Assembly (NCBI GenBank): GCA_949752795.1
Contig: CATKHW010000012.1
Span: forward strand, 62,001 to 126,000
DNA from: Hyperoodon ampullatus
Lineage: Eukaryota > Chordata > Mammalia > Artiodactyla > Ziphiidae
Direction of reading: 5' to 3'
Length of the DNA: 64,000 nt
Part shown: piece by piece, positions 10,443 to 24,354 of the stretch
Numbering within the stretch: the stretch's first letter is position 1
How the letters are laid out: every line of letters starts with the position of its first letter
Translations under genes and position numbers: made by a program
The notes under the pieces: model-generated
Told to the model about the DNA's origin: nothing
What the model saw: the letters and a program-made list of their open reading frames with translations, nothing else
Databases searched by the model: none

Positions 10443-12181
10443 CAAGAAAGCGGGCAATGCAAATCTGCACTACAAAGAAGTATCACTTCCCACCGGTCAA
10501 AAGGGACATCCACAAAATGTGTAAGAACAAGAAAGGCAAGACAGGCCCTGGAGAACAGGGAGCCTTGTTATGCTGATGGGCGGGATGTAAATTGCCAACT
10601 GCCTCTCTGGAGGAGTGCATTCTGTTCCCTAAAACAAGTAAAGAACAGAGCTACAGAGCCAAGGGCACTACCAGCCTAGGGAATATACCTTGGGAAAACT
10701 GAAAATCAATAAGACAGAGCCACCCCAAAATTTAGGGCTGCACTGCATACAAGGACCTCAACTTGGATACACCTTAAGTATCCCAGAAAATATAAACATG
10801 GTTCAAAAAATTGTGGTACTTACGTACGATGGAATATCCCTCAGCCATGAAATCAATGTCATAAGACCAGTAGCAGCAAAATGGGTGGATTCAGGTACGA
10901 TGATTCTAAGTGAAATAAGTCACACAGAAAAAGAAACTTATCATAAGATATCACTTATGAAGATCCTGTAAACATGGCTACACTTGAACTGAGTTAGGAA
11001 AGAGGACAGTGTCTCACATTTAGAAAACACTCTTATACCTGCTTAAGGGGGAAGGAGAGGTGGGGTGATGCATAAAACCAGAGTTTGATATAAGCACAGG
11101 TACCGTTCCAAAAACCAACTATGGAATAGACAAGACCTACACCGTCCTCAGCGAAAGGGACTCAAAACCCAATATTTCCCGCAGAGGAAAATATCTGACT
11201 AGTAAGAATCTTAAAACCTATGTATTGATATGTCTCCGTAAGGGAATCAAGTGTGTCTAGACTGGCATAAACATGGCAGCGAGAATCAGCTCAAACCCAC
11301 TATAAAAAGGAATTTCAAAAACAAAACAAAAAAACTGGGAAATTCTTTACAATTCCTTCAGGGTCTCTGATGAAGGCTGGAATGACCCTATCTACAACGA
11401 CAGCTGGATGTGGCATAAGGAGGGACACTTGGGACTGAGACGATTGGTGAGATTGGGTGAGCAAATGCAGACCCTTTAAAGCAATAATGCATGGCACCCA
11501 TTCCATGGGTCCGAACTCTCCAGGTTGAAGGGAATATTACTACAGCTATAACATGTGCGGGAAACCTAGAGAACGGACACACTGTGAATACGAAAGGTTT
11601 CTAAAACTCAACGCATAGTCCCTCCCCTGGTGCTCCGGTTTGACTTTCCGTCTGCTTTACTATCAACCTCCCAACTTGGAGAGACAGCCCCTTTAACCTC
11701 TTGGTTCGCACAGGTTGCCAATTTGGCAGAGGATGAAAGGGAAGAGGGAGAACCAATGAGAGAGTAGCTGTTAGGCATTTGGACGGGCACATATCACTGT
11801 AATTTCCCGGCAGGAAGAAGAATTAACCAAATTCTCAGCCACCCACCGGGAACCAGTATAGGTCCTGAACCAAAATTTTGGACTTGCGGTCAGCTCACCA
11901 AAAGCGAGTTGAAAAATGGAGCTCAGGGGCACAGCAATTCACAAACTGGCCGAGTAATAAAGGACAACTATCGTCCAAAAATCTGTTGAGGGAAGGCAAC
12001 GAGGCGGACTTGAAAGCGAGGCAGAATAGCAGGAAACAGATTTCAAGAGGTACGTTGGAATCGCCTTTAAAGCACAGGAAGAGGGGCACAACTTCGACAA
12101 TGATGCACTTGGCCAAAAAGGGCGTATGCGTTTTCTCCTGAATATATTCAGGAGAAAACGCATACGCCCTTTTTGGCCAAG
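10443..12181 (+). repeat. Satellite monomer M7
   Basis: Partner of M5 (CCAGCCTAGG, GAGGACAG, ACCCAATATT, CCCTCCCCTGG). Private spacer change CAAGAAAGCG at its start. P7 is perfect. Confidence 0.97.
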
Positions 12182-13920
12182 CAAGCAAGCGGGCAATGCA
12201 AATCTGCACTACAAAGAAATATCACTTCCCACCGGTCAAAAGGGACATCCACAAAATGTGTAAGAACAAGAAAGGCAAGACAGGCCCTGGAGAACAGGGA
12301 GCCTTGTTATGCTGATGGGCGGGATGTAAATTGCCAACTGCCTCTCTGGAGGAGTGCATTCTGTTCCCTAAAACAAGTAAAGAACAGAGCTACAGAGCCA
12401 AGGGCACTACCAGTCTAGGGAATATACCTTGGGAAAACTGAAAATCAATAAGACAGAGCCACCCCAAAATTTAGGGCTGCACTGCATACAAGGACCTCAA
12501 CTTGGATACACCTTAAGTATCCCAGAAAATATAAACATGGTTCAAAAAATTGTGGTACTTACGTACGATGGAATATCCCTCAGCCATGAAATCAATGTCA
12601 TAAGACCAGTAGCAGCAAAATGGGTGGATTCAGGTACGATGATTCTAAGTGAAATAAGTCACACAGAAAAAGAAACTTATCATAAGATATCACTTATGAA
12701 GATCCTGTAAACATGGCTACACTTGAACTGAGTTAGGAAAGAGGACAGTGTCTCACATTTAGAAAACACTCTTATACCTGCTTAAGGGGGAAGGAGAGGT
12801 GGGGTGATGCATAAAACCACAGTTTGATATAAGCACAGGTACCGTTCCAAAAACCAACTATGGAATAGACAAGACCGACACCGTCCTCAGCGAAAGGGAC
12901 TCAAAACCCCATATTTCCCGCAGAGGAAAATATCTGACTTGTAAGAATCTTAAAACCTATGTATTGATATGTCTCCGTAAGGGAATCAAGTGTGTCTAGA
13001 CTGGCATAAACATGGCAGCGAGAATCAGCTCAAACCCACTATAAAAAGGAATTTCAAAAACAAAACAAAAAAACTGGGAAATTCTTTACAATTCCTTCAG
13101 GGTCTCTGATGAAAGCTGGAATGACCCTATCTACAACGACAGCTGGATGTGGCATAAGGAGGGACACTTGGGACTGAGACGATTGGTGAGATTGGGTGAG
13201 CAAATGCAGACCCTTTAAAGCAATAATGCATGGCACCCATTTCATGGGTCCGAACTCTCCAGGTTGAAGGGAATATTACTACAGCTATAACATGTGCGGG
13301 TAACCTAGGGAACGGACACACTGTGAATACGAAAGGTTTCTAAAACTCAACGCATAGTACCTCTCCTGGTGCTCCGGTTTGACTTTCCGTCTGCTTTACT
13401 ATCAACCTCCCAACTTGGAGAGACAGCCCCTTTAACCTCTTGGTTCGCACAGGTTGCCAATTTGGCAGAGGATGAAAGGGAAGAGGGAGAACCAATGAGA
13501 GAGTAGCTGTTAGGCATTTGGACGGGCACATATCACTGTAATTTCCCGGCAGGAAGAAGAATTAACCAAATTCTCAGCCACCCACCAGGAACCAGTATAG
13601 GTCCTGAACCAAAATTTTGGACTTGCGTTCAGCTCACCAAAAACGAGTTGAAAAATGGAGCTCAGGGGCATAGCAATTCACAAACTGGCCGAGTAATAAA
13701 GGACAACTATCGTCCAAAAATCTGTTGAGGGAAGGCAACGAGGCGGACTTGAAAGCGAGGCAGAAGAGCAGGAAACAGATTTCAAGAGGTACGTTGGTAT
13801 CGCCTTTAAAGCACAGGAAGAGGGGCACAACTTCGACAATGACGCACTTGGCCAAAAAGGGCCTATGCGTTTTCTCCTGAATATATTCAGGAGAAAACGC
13901 ATAGGCCCTTTTTGGCCAAG
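12182..13920 (+). repeat. Satellite monomer M8, strongly diverged
   Basis: One of the more diverged copies: ACCACAGTTT, GACCGACACC, GACTTGTAAG, GGGTAACCTAGGG, AGTACCTC, CACCAGGAAC, GCGTTCAGC, GGCATAGC and TTGGTATCG are all departures from the consensus. Its palindrome P8 differs from the consensus symmetrically in both arms. Confidence 0.97.
13847..13920. repeat. Palindrome P8 with symmetrical two-arm change
   Basis: The usual G is C at 13863, and its partner, usually C, is G at 13904. The palindrome stays perfect although both arms differ from all other copies. Confidence 0.95.
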
Positions 13921-15659
13921 CAAGCAAGCGGGCAATGCAAATCTGCACTACAAAGAAGTATCACTTCCCACCAGTCAAAAGGGACATCCACAAAATGTGT
14001 AAGAACAAGAAAGGCAAGACAGGCCCTCGAGAACAGGAAGCCTTGTTATGCTGATGGGCGGGATGTAAATTGCCAACTGCCTCTCTGGAGGAGTGCATTC
14101 TGTTCCCTAAAACAAGTAAAGAACAGAGCTACAGAGCCAAGGGCACTACCAGTCTAGAGAATATACCTTGGGAAAACTGAAAATCAATAAGACAGAGCCA
14201 CCCCAAAATTTAGGGCTGCACTGCATACAAGGACCTCAACTTGGATACACCTTAAGTATCCCAGAAAATATAAACATGGTTCAAAAAATTGTGGTACTTA
14301 CGTACGATGGAATATCCCTCAGCCATGAAATCAATGTCATAAGACCAGTAGCAGCAAAATGGGTGGATTCAGGTACGATGATTCTAAGTGAAATAAGTCA
14401 CACAGAAAAAGAAACTTATCATAAGATATCACTTATGAAGATCCTGTAAACATGGCTACACTTGAACTGAGTTAGGAAAGAGGACAGTGTCTCACATTTA
14501 GAAAACACTCTTATACCTGCTTAAGGGGGAAGGAGAGGTGGGGTGATGCATAAAACCAGAGTTTGATATAAGCACAGGTACCGTTCCAAAAACCAACTAT
14601 GGAATAGACAAGACCTACACCGTCCTCAGCGAAAGGGACTCAAAACCCCATATTTCCCGCAGAGGAAAATATCTGACTAGTAAGAATCTTAAAACCTATG
14701 TATTGATATGTCTCCGTAAGGGAATCAAGTGTGTCTAGACTGGCATAAACATGGCAGCGAGAATCAGCTCAAACCCACTATAAAAAGGAATTTCAAAAAC
14801 AAAACAAAAAAACTGGGAAATTCTTTACAATTCCTTCAGGGTCTCTGATGAAGGCTGGAATGACCCTATCTACAACGACAGCTGGATGTGGCATAAGGAG
14901 GGACACTTGGGACTGAGACGATTGGTGAGATTGGGTGAGCAAATGCAGACCCTTTAAAGCAATAATGCATGGCACCCATTCCATGGGTCCGAACTCTCCA
15001 GGTTGAAGGGAATATTACTACAGCTATAACATGTGCGGGAAACCTAGAGAACGGACACACTGTGAATACGAAAGGTTTCTAAAACTCAACGCATAGTCCC
15101 TCCCTTGGTGCTCCGGTTTGACTTTCCGTCTGCTTTACTATCAACCTCCCAACTTGGAGAGACAGCCCCTTTAACCTCTTGGTTCGCACAGGTTGCCAAT
15201 TTGGCAGAGGATGAAAGGGAAGAGGGAGAACCAATGAGAGAGTAGCTGTTAGGCATTTGGACGGGCACATATCACTGTAATTTCCCGGCAGGAAGAAGAA
15301 TTAACCAAATTCTCAGCCACCCACCGGGAACCAGTATAGGTCCTGAACCAAAATTTTGGACTTGCGGTCAGCTCACCAAAAGCGAGTTGAAAAATGGAGC
15401 TCAGGGGCACAGCAATTCACAAACTGGCCGAGTAATAAAGGACAACTATCGTCCAAAAATCTGTTGAGGGAAGGCAACGAGGCGGACTTGAAAGCGAGGC
15501 AGAATAGCAGGAAACAGATTTCAAGAGGTACGTTGGAATCGCCTTTAAAGCACAGGAAGAGGGGCACAACTTCGACAATGATGCACTTGGCCAAAAAGGG
15601 CGTATGCGTTTTCTCCTGAATATATTCAGGAGAAAACGCATACGCCCTTTTTGGCCAAG
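13921..15659 (+). repeat. Satellite monomer M9
   Basis: Private changes CCACCAGTC near 13970, CCCTCGAGAAC near 14025, AGGAAGCC near 14036 and AGTCTAGAGAAT near 14152. CCCTTGG near 15111 is similar to M10. P9 is perfect. Confidence 0.97.
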
Positions 15660-17398
15660 CAAGCAAGCGGGCAATGCAAATCTGCACTACAAAGAAGTAT
15701 CACTTCCCACCGGTCAAAAGGGACATCCACAAAATGTGTAAGAACAAGAAAGGCAAGACAGGCCCTGGAGAACAGGGAGCCTTGTTATGCTGATGGGCGG
15801 GATGTAAATTGCCAACTGCCTCTCTGGAGGAGTGCATTCTGTTCCCTAAAACAAGTAAAGAACAGAGCTACAGAGCCAAGGGCACTACCAGTCTAGGGAA
15901 TATACCTTGGGAAAACTGAAAATCAATAAGACAGAGCCACCCCAAAATTTAGGGCTGCACTGCATACAAGGACCTCAACTTGGATACACCTTAAGTATCC
16001 CAGAAAATATAAACATGGTTCAAAAAATTGTGGTACTTACGTACGATGGAATATCCCTCAGCCATGAAATCAATGTCATAAGACCAGTAGCAGCAAAATG
16101 GGTGGATTCAGGTACGATGATTCTAAGTGAAATAAGTCACACAGAAAAAGAAACTTATCATAAGATATCACTTATGAAGATCCTGTAAACATGGCTACAC
16201 TTGAACTGAGTTAGGAAAGAGAACAGTGTCTCACATTTAGAAAACACTCTTATACCTGCTTAAGGGGGAAGGAGAGGTGGGGTGATGCATAAAACCAGAG
16301 TTTGATATAAGCACAGGTACCGTTCCAAAAACCAACTATGGAATAGACAAGACCTACACCGTCCTCAGCGAAAGGGACGCAAAACCCCATATTTCCCGCA
16401 GAGGAAAATATCTGACTAGTAAGAATCTTAAAACCTATGTATTGATATGTCTCCGTAAGGGAATCAAGTGTGTCTAGACTGGCATAAACATGGCAGCGAG
16501 AATCAGCTCAAACCCACTATAAAAAGGAATTTCAAAAACAAAACAAAAAAACTGGGAAATTCTTTACAATTCCTTCAGGGTCTCTGATGAAGGCTGGAAT
16601 GACCCTATCTACAACGACAGCTGGATGTGGCATAAGGAGGGACACTTGGGACTGAGACGATTGGTGAGATTGGGTGAGCAAATGCAGACCCTTTAAAGCA
16701 ATAATGCATGGCACCCATTCCATGGGTCCGAACTCTCCAGGTTGAAGGGAATATTACTATAGCTATAACATGTGCGGGAAACCTAGAGAACGGACACACT
16801 GTGAATACGAAAGGTTTCTAAAACTCAACGCATAGTCCCTCTCTTGGTGCTCCGGTTTGACTTTCCATCTGCTTTACTATCAACCTCCCAACTTGGAGAG
16901 ACAGCCCCTTTAACCTCTTGGTTCGCACAGGTTGCCAATTTGGCAGAGGATGAAAGGGAAGAGGGAGAACCAATGAGAGAGTAGCTGTTAGGCATTTGGA
17001 CGGGCACATATCACTGTAATTTCCCGGCAGGAAGAAGAATTAACCAAATTCTCAGCCACCCACCGGGAACCAGTATAGGTCCTGAACCAAAATTTTGGAC
17101 TTGCGGTCAGCTCACCAAAAACGAGTTGAAAAATGGAGCTCAGGGGCACAGCAATTCACAAACTGGCCGAGTAATAAAGGACAACTATCGTCCAAAAATC
17201 TGTTGAGGGAAGGCAACGAGGCAGACTTGAAAGTGAGGCAGAATAGCAGGAAACAGATTTCAAGAGGTACGTTGGAATCGCCTTTAAAGCACAGGAAGAG
17301 GGGCACAACTTCGACAATGACGCACTTGGCCAAAAAGGGCGTATGCGTTTTCTCCTGAATATATTCAGGAGAAAACGCATACGCCCTTTTTGGCCAAG
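15660..17398 (+). repeat. Satellite monomer M10
   Basis: Private changes GGGACGCAAAA near 16375, CTATAGC near 16757, TTCCATCTGC near 16864 and GCAGACTTGAAAGTGAGG near 17221. GACGCAC near 17320 also occurs in M8 and M22. P10 is perfect. Confidence 0.97.
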
Positions 17399-19137
17399 CA
17401 AGCAAGCGGGCAATGCAAATCTGCACTACAAAGAAGTATCACTTCCCACCGGTCAAAAGGGACATCCACAAAATGTGTAAGAACAAGAAAGGCAAGACAG
17501 GCCCTGGAGAACAGGGAGCCTTGTTATGCTGATGGGCGGGATGTAAATTGCCAACTGCCTCTCTGGAGGAGTGCATTCTGTTCCCTAAAACAAGTAAAGA
17601 ACAGAGCTACAGAGCCAAGGGCACTACCAGTCTAGGGAATATACCTTGGGAAAACTGAAAATCAATAAGACAGAGCCACCCCAAAACTTAGGGCTGCACT
17701 GCATACAAGGACCTCAACTTGGATACACCTTAAGTATCCCAGAAAATATAAACATGGTTCAAAAAATTGTGGTACTTACGTACGATGGAATATCCCTCAG
17801 CCATGAAATCAATGTCATAAGACCAGTAGCTGCAAAATGGGTGGATTCAGGTACGATGATTCTAAGTGAAATAAGTCACACAGAAAAAGAAACTTATCAT
17901 AAGATATCACTTATGAAGATCCTGTAAACATGGCTACAGTTGAACTGAGTTAGGAAAGAGAACAGTGTCTCACATTTAGAAAACACTCTTATACCTGCTT
18001 AAGGGGGAAGGAGAGGTGGGGTGATGCATAAAACCAGAGTTTGATATAAGCACAGGTACCGTTCCAAAAACCAACTATGGAATAGACAAGACCTACACCG
18101 TCCTCAGTGAAAGGGACTCAAAACCCCATATTTCCCGCAGAGGAAAATATCTGACTAGTAAGAATCTTAAAACCTATGTATTGATATGTCTCCGTAAGGG
18201 AATCAAGTGTGTCTAGACTGGCATAAACATGGCAGCGAGAATCAGCTCAAACCCACTATAAAAAGGAATTTCAAAAACAAAACAAAAAAACTGGGAAATT
18301 CTTTACAATTCCTTCAGGGTCTCTGATGAAAGCTGGAATGACCCTATCTACAACGACAGCTGGATGTGGCATAAGGAGGGACACTTGGGACTGAGACGAT
18401 TGGTGAGATTGGGTGAGCAAATGCAGACGCTTTAAAGCAATAATGCATGGCACCCATTCCATGGGTCCGAACTCTCCAGGTTGAAGGGAATATTACTACA
18501 GCTATAACATGTGCGGGAAACCTAGAGAACGGACACACTGTGAATACGAAAGGTTTCTAAAACTCAAAGAATAAACCCTCTCCTGGTGCTCCGGTTTGAC
18601 TTTCCGTCTGCTTTACTATCAACCTCCCAACTTGGAGAGACAGCCCCTTTAACCTCTTGGTTCGCACAGGTTGCCAATTTGGCAGAGGATGAAAGGGAAG
18701 AGGGAGAACCAATGAGAGAGTAGCTGTTAGGCATTTGGACGGGCACATATCACTGTAATTTCCCGGCAGGAAGAAGAATTAACCAAATTCTCAGCCACCC
18801 ACCGGGAACCAGTATAGGTCCTGAACCAAAATTTTGGACTTGCGGTCAGCTCTCCAAAAACGAGTTGAAAAATGGAGCTCAGGGACACAGCAATTCACAA
18901 ACTGGCCGAGTAATAAAGGACAACTATCGTCCAAAAATCTGTTGAGGGAAGGCAACGAGGCGGACTTGAAAGCGAGGCAGAATAGCAGGAAACAGATTTC
19001 AAGAGGTACGTTGGAATCGCCTTTAAAGCACAGGAAGAGGGGCACAACTTCGACAATGATGCACTTGGCCAAAAAGGGCGTATGCGTTTTCTCCTGAATA
19101 TATTCAGGACAAAACGCATACGCAATTTTTGGCCAAG
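17399..19137 (+). repeat. Satellite monomer M11
   Basis: Shares CAGACGCTTT near 18424 and a GAATAAACC motif near 18569 with its neighbour M12. In the 3' part it has AGCTCTCC (18849) and AGGGACAC, as in M15, M20 and M25. Palindrome P11 has three right-arm mismatches. Confidence 0.97.
19064..19137. repeat. Palindrome P11, most degraded copy
   Basis: The right arm has C at 19110 and AA at 19124-19125 in place of G and CC; the left arm is consensus. Three mismatches. Confidence 0.93.
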
Positions 19138-20876
19138 CAAGCAAGCGGGCAATGCAAATCTGCACTACAAAGAAGTATCACTTCCCACCGGTCAAAAGGG
19201 ACATCCACAAAATGTGTAAGAACAAGAAAGGCAAGACAGGCCCTGGAGAACAGGGAGCCTTGTTATGCTGATGGGCGGGATGTAAATTGCCAACTGCCTC
19301 TCTGGAGGAGTGCATTCTGTTCCCTAAAACAAGTAAAGAACAGAGCTACAGAGCCAAGGGCACTACCAGTCTAGGGAATATACCTTGGGAAAACTGAAAA
19401 TCAATAAGACAGAGCCACCCCAAAATTTAGGGCTGCACTGCATACAAGGGCCTCAACTTGGATACACCTTAAGTATCCCAGAAAATATAAACATGGTTCA
19501 AAAAATTGTGGTACTTACGTACGATGGAATATCCCTCAGCCATGAAATCAATGTCATAAGACCAGTAGCAGCAAAATGGGTGGATTCAGGTACGATGATT
19601 CTAAGTGAAATAAGTCACACAGAAAAAGAAACTTATCATAAGATATCACTTATGAAGATCCTGTAAACATGGCTACACTTGAACTGAGTTAGGAAAGAGA
19701 ACAGTGTCTCACATTTAGAAAACACTCTTATACCTGCTTAAGGGGGAAGGAGAGGTGGGGTGATGCATAAAACCAGAGTTTGATATAAGCACAGGTACCG
19801 TTCCAAAAACCAACTATGGAATAGACAAGACCTACACCGTCCTCAGCGAAAGGGACTCAAAACCCCATATTTCCCGCAGAGGAAAATATCTGACTAGTAA
19901 GAATCTTAAAACCTATGTATTGATATGTCTCCGTAAGGGAATCAAGTGTGTCTAGACTGGCATAAACATGGCAGCGAGAATCAGCTCAAACACACTATAA
20001 AAAGGAATTTCAAAAACAAAACAAAAAAACTGGGAAATTCTTTACAATTCCTTCAGGGTCTCTGATGAAAGCTGGAATGACCCTATCTACAACGACAGCT
20101 GGATGTGGCATAAGGAGGGACACTTGGGACTGAGACGATTGGTGAGATTGGGTGAGCAAATGCAGACGCTTTAAAGCAATAATGCATGGCACCCATTCCA
20201 TGGGTCCGAACTCTCCAGGTTGAAGGGAATATTACTACAGCTATAACATGTGCGGGAAACCTAGAGAACGGACACACTGTGAATACGAAAGGTTTCTAAA
20301 ACTCAACGAATAAACCCTCTCCTGGTGCTCCGGTTTGACTTTCCGTCTGCTTTACTATCAAGCTCCCAACTTGGAGAGACAGCCCCTTTAACCTCTTGGT
20401 TCGCACAGGTTGCCAATTTGGCAGAGGATGAAAGGGAAGAGGGAGAACCAATGAGAGAGTAGCTGTTAGGCATTTGGACGGGCACATATCACTGTAATTT
20501 CCCGGCAGGAAGAAGTATTAACCAAATTCTCAGCCACCCACCGGGAACCAGTATAGGTCCTGAACCAAAATTTTGGACTTGCGGTCAGCTCACCAAAAAC
20601 GAGTTGAAAAATGGAGCTCAGGAGCACAGCAATTCACAAACTGGCCGAGTAATAAAGGACAACTATCGTCCAAAAATCTGTTGAGGGAAGGCAACGAGGC
20701 GGACTTGAAAGCGAGGCAGAATAGCAGGAAACAGATTTCAAGAGGTACGTTGGAATCGCCTTTAAAGCACAGGAAGAGGGGCACAACTTCGACAATGATG
20801 CACTTGGACAAAAAGGGCGTATGCGTTTTCTCCTGAATATATTCAGGAGAAAACGCATACGCCCTTTTTGGCCAAG
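19138..20876 (+). repeat. Satellite monomer M12
   Basis: Neighbour and relative of M11 (CAGACGCTTT, AACGAATAAACC). Private changes AAGGGCCTC near 19446, AACACACTAT near 19989, CAAGCTCCC near 20359, AAGTATTAAC near 20513. P12 has one left-arm mismatch (20808). Confidence 0.97.
20803..20876. repeat. Palindrome P12 with a left-arm mismatch
   Basis: A at 20808 instead of C; the right arm is consensus. Confidence 0.93.
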
Positions 20877-22615
20877 CAAGCAAGCGGGCAATGCAAATCT
20901 GCACTACAAAGAAGTATCACTTCCCACCGGTCAAAAGGGACATCCACAAAATGTGTAAGAACAAGAAAGGCAAGACAGGCCCTGGAGAACAGGGAGCCTT
21001 GTTATGCTGATGGGCGGGATGTAAATTGCCAACTGCCTCTCTGGAGGAGTGCATTCTGTTCCCTAAAACAAGTAAAGAACAGAGCTACAGAGCCAAGGGC
21101 ACTACCAGTCTAGGGAATATACCTTGGGAAAACTGAAAATCAATAAGACAGAGCCACCCCAAAATTTAGGGCTGCACTGCATACAAGGACCTCAACTTGG
21201 ATACACCTTAAGTATCCCAGAAAATATAAACATGGTTCAAAAAATTGTGGTACTTACGTACGATGGAATATCCCTCAGCCATGAAATCAATGTCATAAGA
21301 CCAGTAGCAGCAAAATGGGTGGATTCAGGTACGATGATTCTAAGTGAAATAAGTCACACAGAAAAAGAAACTTATCATAAGATATCACTTATGAAGATCC
21401 TGTAAACATGGCTACACTTGAACTGAGTTAGGAAAGAGAACAGTGTCTCACATTTAGAAAACACTCTTATACCTGCTTAAGGGGGAACGAGAGGTGGGGT
21501 GATGCATAAAACAAGAGTTTGATATAAGCACAGGTACCGTTCCAAAAACCAACTATGGAATAGACAAGACCTACACCGTCCTCAGTGAAAGGGACTCAAA
21601 ACCCCATATTTCCCGCAGAGGAAAATATCTGACTAGTAAGAATCTTAAAACCTATGTATTGATATGTCTCCGTAAGGGAATCAAGTGTGTCTAGACTGGC
21701 ATAAACATGGCAGCGAGAATCAGCTCAAACCCACTATAAAAAGGAATTTCAAAAACAAAACAAAAAAACTGGGAAATTCTTTACAATTCCTTCAGGGTCT
21801 CTGATGAAATCTGGAATGACCCTATCTACAACGACAGCTGGATGTGGCATAAGGAGGGACACTTGGGACTGAGACGATTGGTGAGATTGGGTGAGCAAAT
21901 GCAGACCCTTTAAAGCAATAATGCATGGCACCCATTCCATGGGTCCGAACTCTCCAGGTTGAAGGGAATATTACTACAGCTATAACATGTGCAGGAAACC
22001 TAGAGAACGGACACACTGTGAATACGAAAGGTTTCTAAAACTCCACGCATAGTCCCTCTCCTGGTGCTCCGGTTTGACTTTCCGTCTGCTTTACTATCAA
22101 CCTCCCAACTTGGAGAGACAGCCCCTTTAACCTCTTGGTTCGCACAGGTTGCCAATTTGGCAGAGGATGAAAGGGAAGAGGGAGAACCAATGAGAGAGTA
22201 GCTGTTAGGCATTTGGACGGGCACATATCACTGTAATTTCCCGGCAGGAAGAAGAATTAACCAAATTCTCAGCCACCCACCGGGAACCAGTATAGGTCCT
22301 GAACCAAAATTTTGGACTTGCGGTCAGCTCACCAAAAACGAGTTGAAAAATGGAGCTCAGGGGCACAGCAATTCACAAACTGGCCGAGTAATAAAGGACA
22401 ACTATCGTCCAAAAATCTGTTGAGGGAAGGCAACGAGGCGGACTTGAAAGCGAGGCAGAATAGCAGGAAACAGATTTCAAGAGGTACGTTGGAATCGCCT
22501 TTAAAGCACAGGAAGAGGGGCACAACTTCGACAATGATGCACTTGGCCAAAAAGGGCGTATGCGTTTTCTCCTGAATATATTCAGGAGAAAACGCATACG
22601 CCCTTTTTGGCCAAG
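20877..22615 (+). repeat. Satellite monomer M13
   Basis: Carries the paired markers GGGGAACGAG near 21482 and AACAAGAG near 21510, plus GTGCAGG and CTCCACGC. The same combination occurs only in M35 and M37, about 38 kb away. GATGAAATCTGG near 21802 is shared with M15 and M18. P13 is perfect. Confidence 0.97.
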
Positions 22616-24354
22616 CAAGCAAGCTGGCAATGCAAATCTGCACTACAAAGAAGTATCACTTCCCACCGGTCAAAAGGGACATCCACAAAATGTGTAAGAA
22701 CAAGAAAGGCAAGACAGGCCCTGGAGAACAGGGAGCCTTGTTATGCTGATGGGCGGGATGTAAATTGCCAACTGCCTCTCTGGAGGAGTGCATTCTGTTC
22801 CCTAAAACAAGTAAAGAACAGAGCTACAGAGCCAAGGGCACTACCAGTCTAGGGAATATACCTTGGGAAAACTGAAAATCAATAAGACAGAGCCAACCCA
22901 AAATTTAGGGCTGCACTGCATACAAGGACCTCAACTTGGATACACCTTAAGTATCCCAGAAAATATAAACATGGTTCAAAAAATTGTGGTACTTACGTAC
23001 GATGGAATATCCCTCAGCCATGAAATCAATGTCATAAGACCAGTAGCAGCAAAATGGGTGGATTCAGGTACGATGATTCTAAGTGAAATAAGTCACACAG
23101 AAAAAGAAACTTATCATAAGATATCACTTATGAAGATCCTGTAAACATGGCTACACTTGAACTGAGTTAGGAAAGAGAACAGTGTCTCACATTTAGAAAA
23201 CACTCTTATACCTGCTTAAGGGGGAAGGAGAGGTGGGGTGATGCATAAAACCAGAGTTTGATATAAGCACAGGTACCATTCCAAAAACCAACTATGGAAT
23301 AGACAAGACCTACACCGTCCTCAGTGAAAGGGACTCAAAACCCCATATTTCCCGCAGAGGAAAATATCTGACTAGTAAGAATCTTAAAACCTATGTATTG
23401 ATATGTCTCCGTAAGGGAATCAAGTGTGTCTAGACTGGCATAAACATGGCAACGAGAATCAGCTCAAACCCACTATAAAAAGGAATTTTAAAAACAAAAC
23501 AAAAAAACGGGGAAATTCTTTACAATTCCTTCAGGGTCTCTGATGAAAGCTGGAATGACCCTATCTACAACGACAGCTGGATGTGGCATAAGGAGGGACA
23601 CTTGGGACTGAGACGATTGGTGAGATTGGGTGAGCAAATGCAGACCCTTTAAAGCAATAATGCATGGCACCCATTCCATGGGTCCGAACTCTCCAGGTTG
23701 AAGGGAATATTACTACAGCTATAACATGTGCAGGAAACCTAGAGAATGGACACACTGTGAATACGAAAGGTTTCTAAAACTCAACGAATAGTCCCACTCC
23801 TGGTGCTCCGGTTTGACTTTCCGTCTGCTTTACTATCAACCTCCCAACTTGGAGAGACAGCCCCTTTAACATCTTGGTTCGCACAGGTTGCCAATTTGGC
23901 AGAGGATGAAAGGGAAGAGGGAGAACCAATGAGAGAGTAGCTGTTAGGCATTTGGACGGGCTCATATCACTGTAATTTCCCAGCAGGAAGAAGAATTAAT
24001 CAAATTCTCAGCCACCCACCGGGAACCAGTATAGGTCCTGAACCAAAATTTTGGACTTGCGGTCAGCTCACCAAAAACGAGTTGAAAAATGGAGCTCAGG
24101 GGCACAGCAATTCACAAACTGGCCGAGTAATAAAGGACAACTATCGTCCAAAAATCTGTTGAGGGAAGGCAACGAGGCGGACTTGAAAGCGAGGCAGAAT
24201 AGCAGGAAACAGATTTCAAGAGGTACGTTGGAATCGCCTTTAAAGCACAGGAAGAGGGGCACAAATTCGACAATGATGCACTTGGCCAAAAAGGGCGTAT
24301 GCGTTTTCTCCTGAATATATTCAGGAGAAAACGCATACGCCCTTTTTGGCCAAG
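22616..24354 (+). repeat. Satellite monomer M14, strongly diverged
   Basis: Spacer AGCTGG as in M1 and M15. Many private changes: TACCATTCC, GCAACGAG, ATTTTAAAAAC, AACGGGG, GAGAATGG, GTCCCACTCC, GGGCTCAT, CCCAGCAGG, ATTAATC and ACAAATTCG. P14 is nevertheless perfect. Confidence 0.97.

Larger units (their letters stand above)
5226..12181 (+). repeat. Dimeric higher-order repeat M4M5 / M6M7
   Basis: M4 and M6 share private markers, as do M5 and M7, giving a 3478-bp period. M3 has part of the M5/M7 set, so the dimer probably extends left to M2-M3 with more divergence. Confidence 0.8.
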
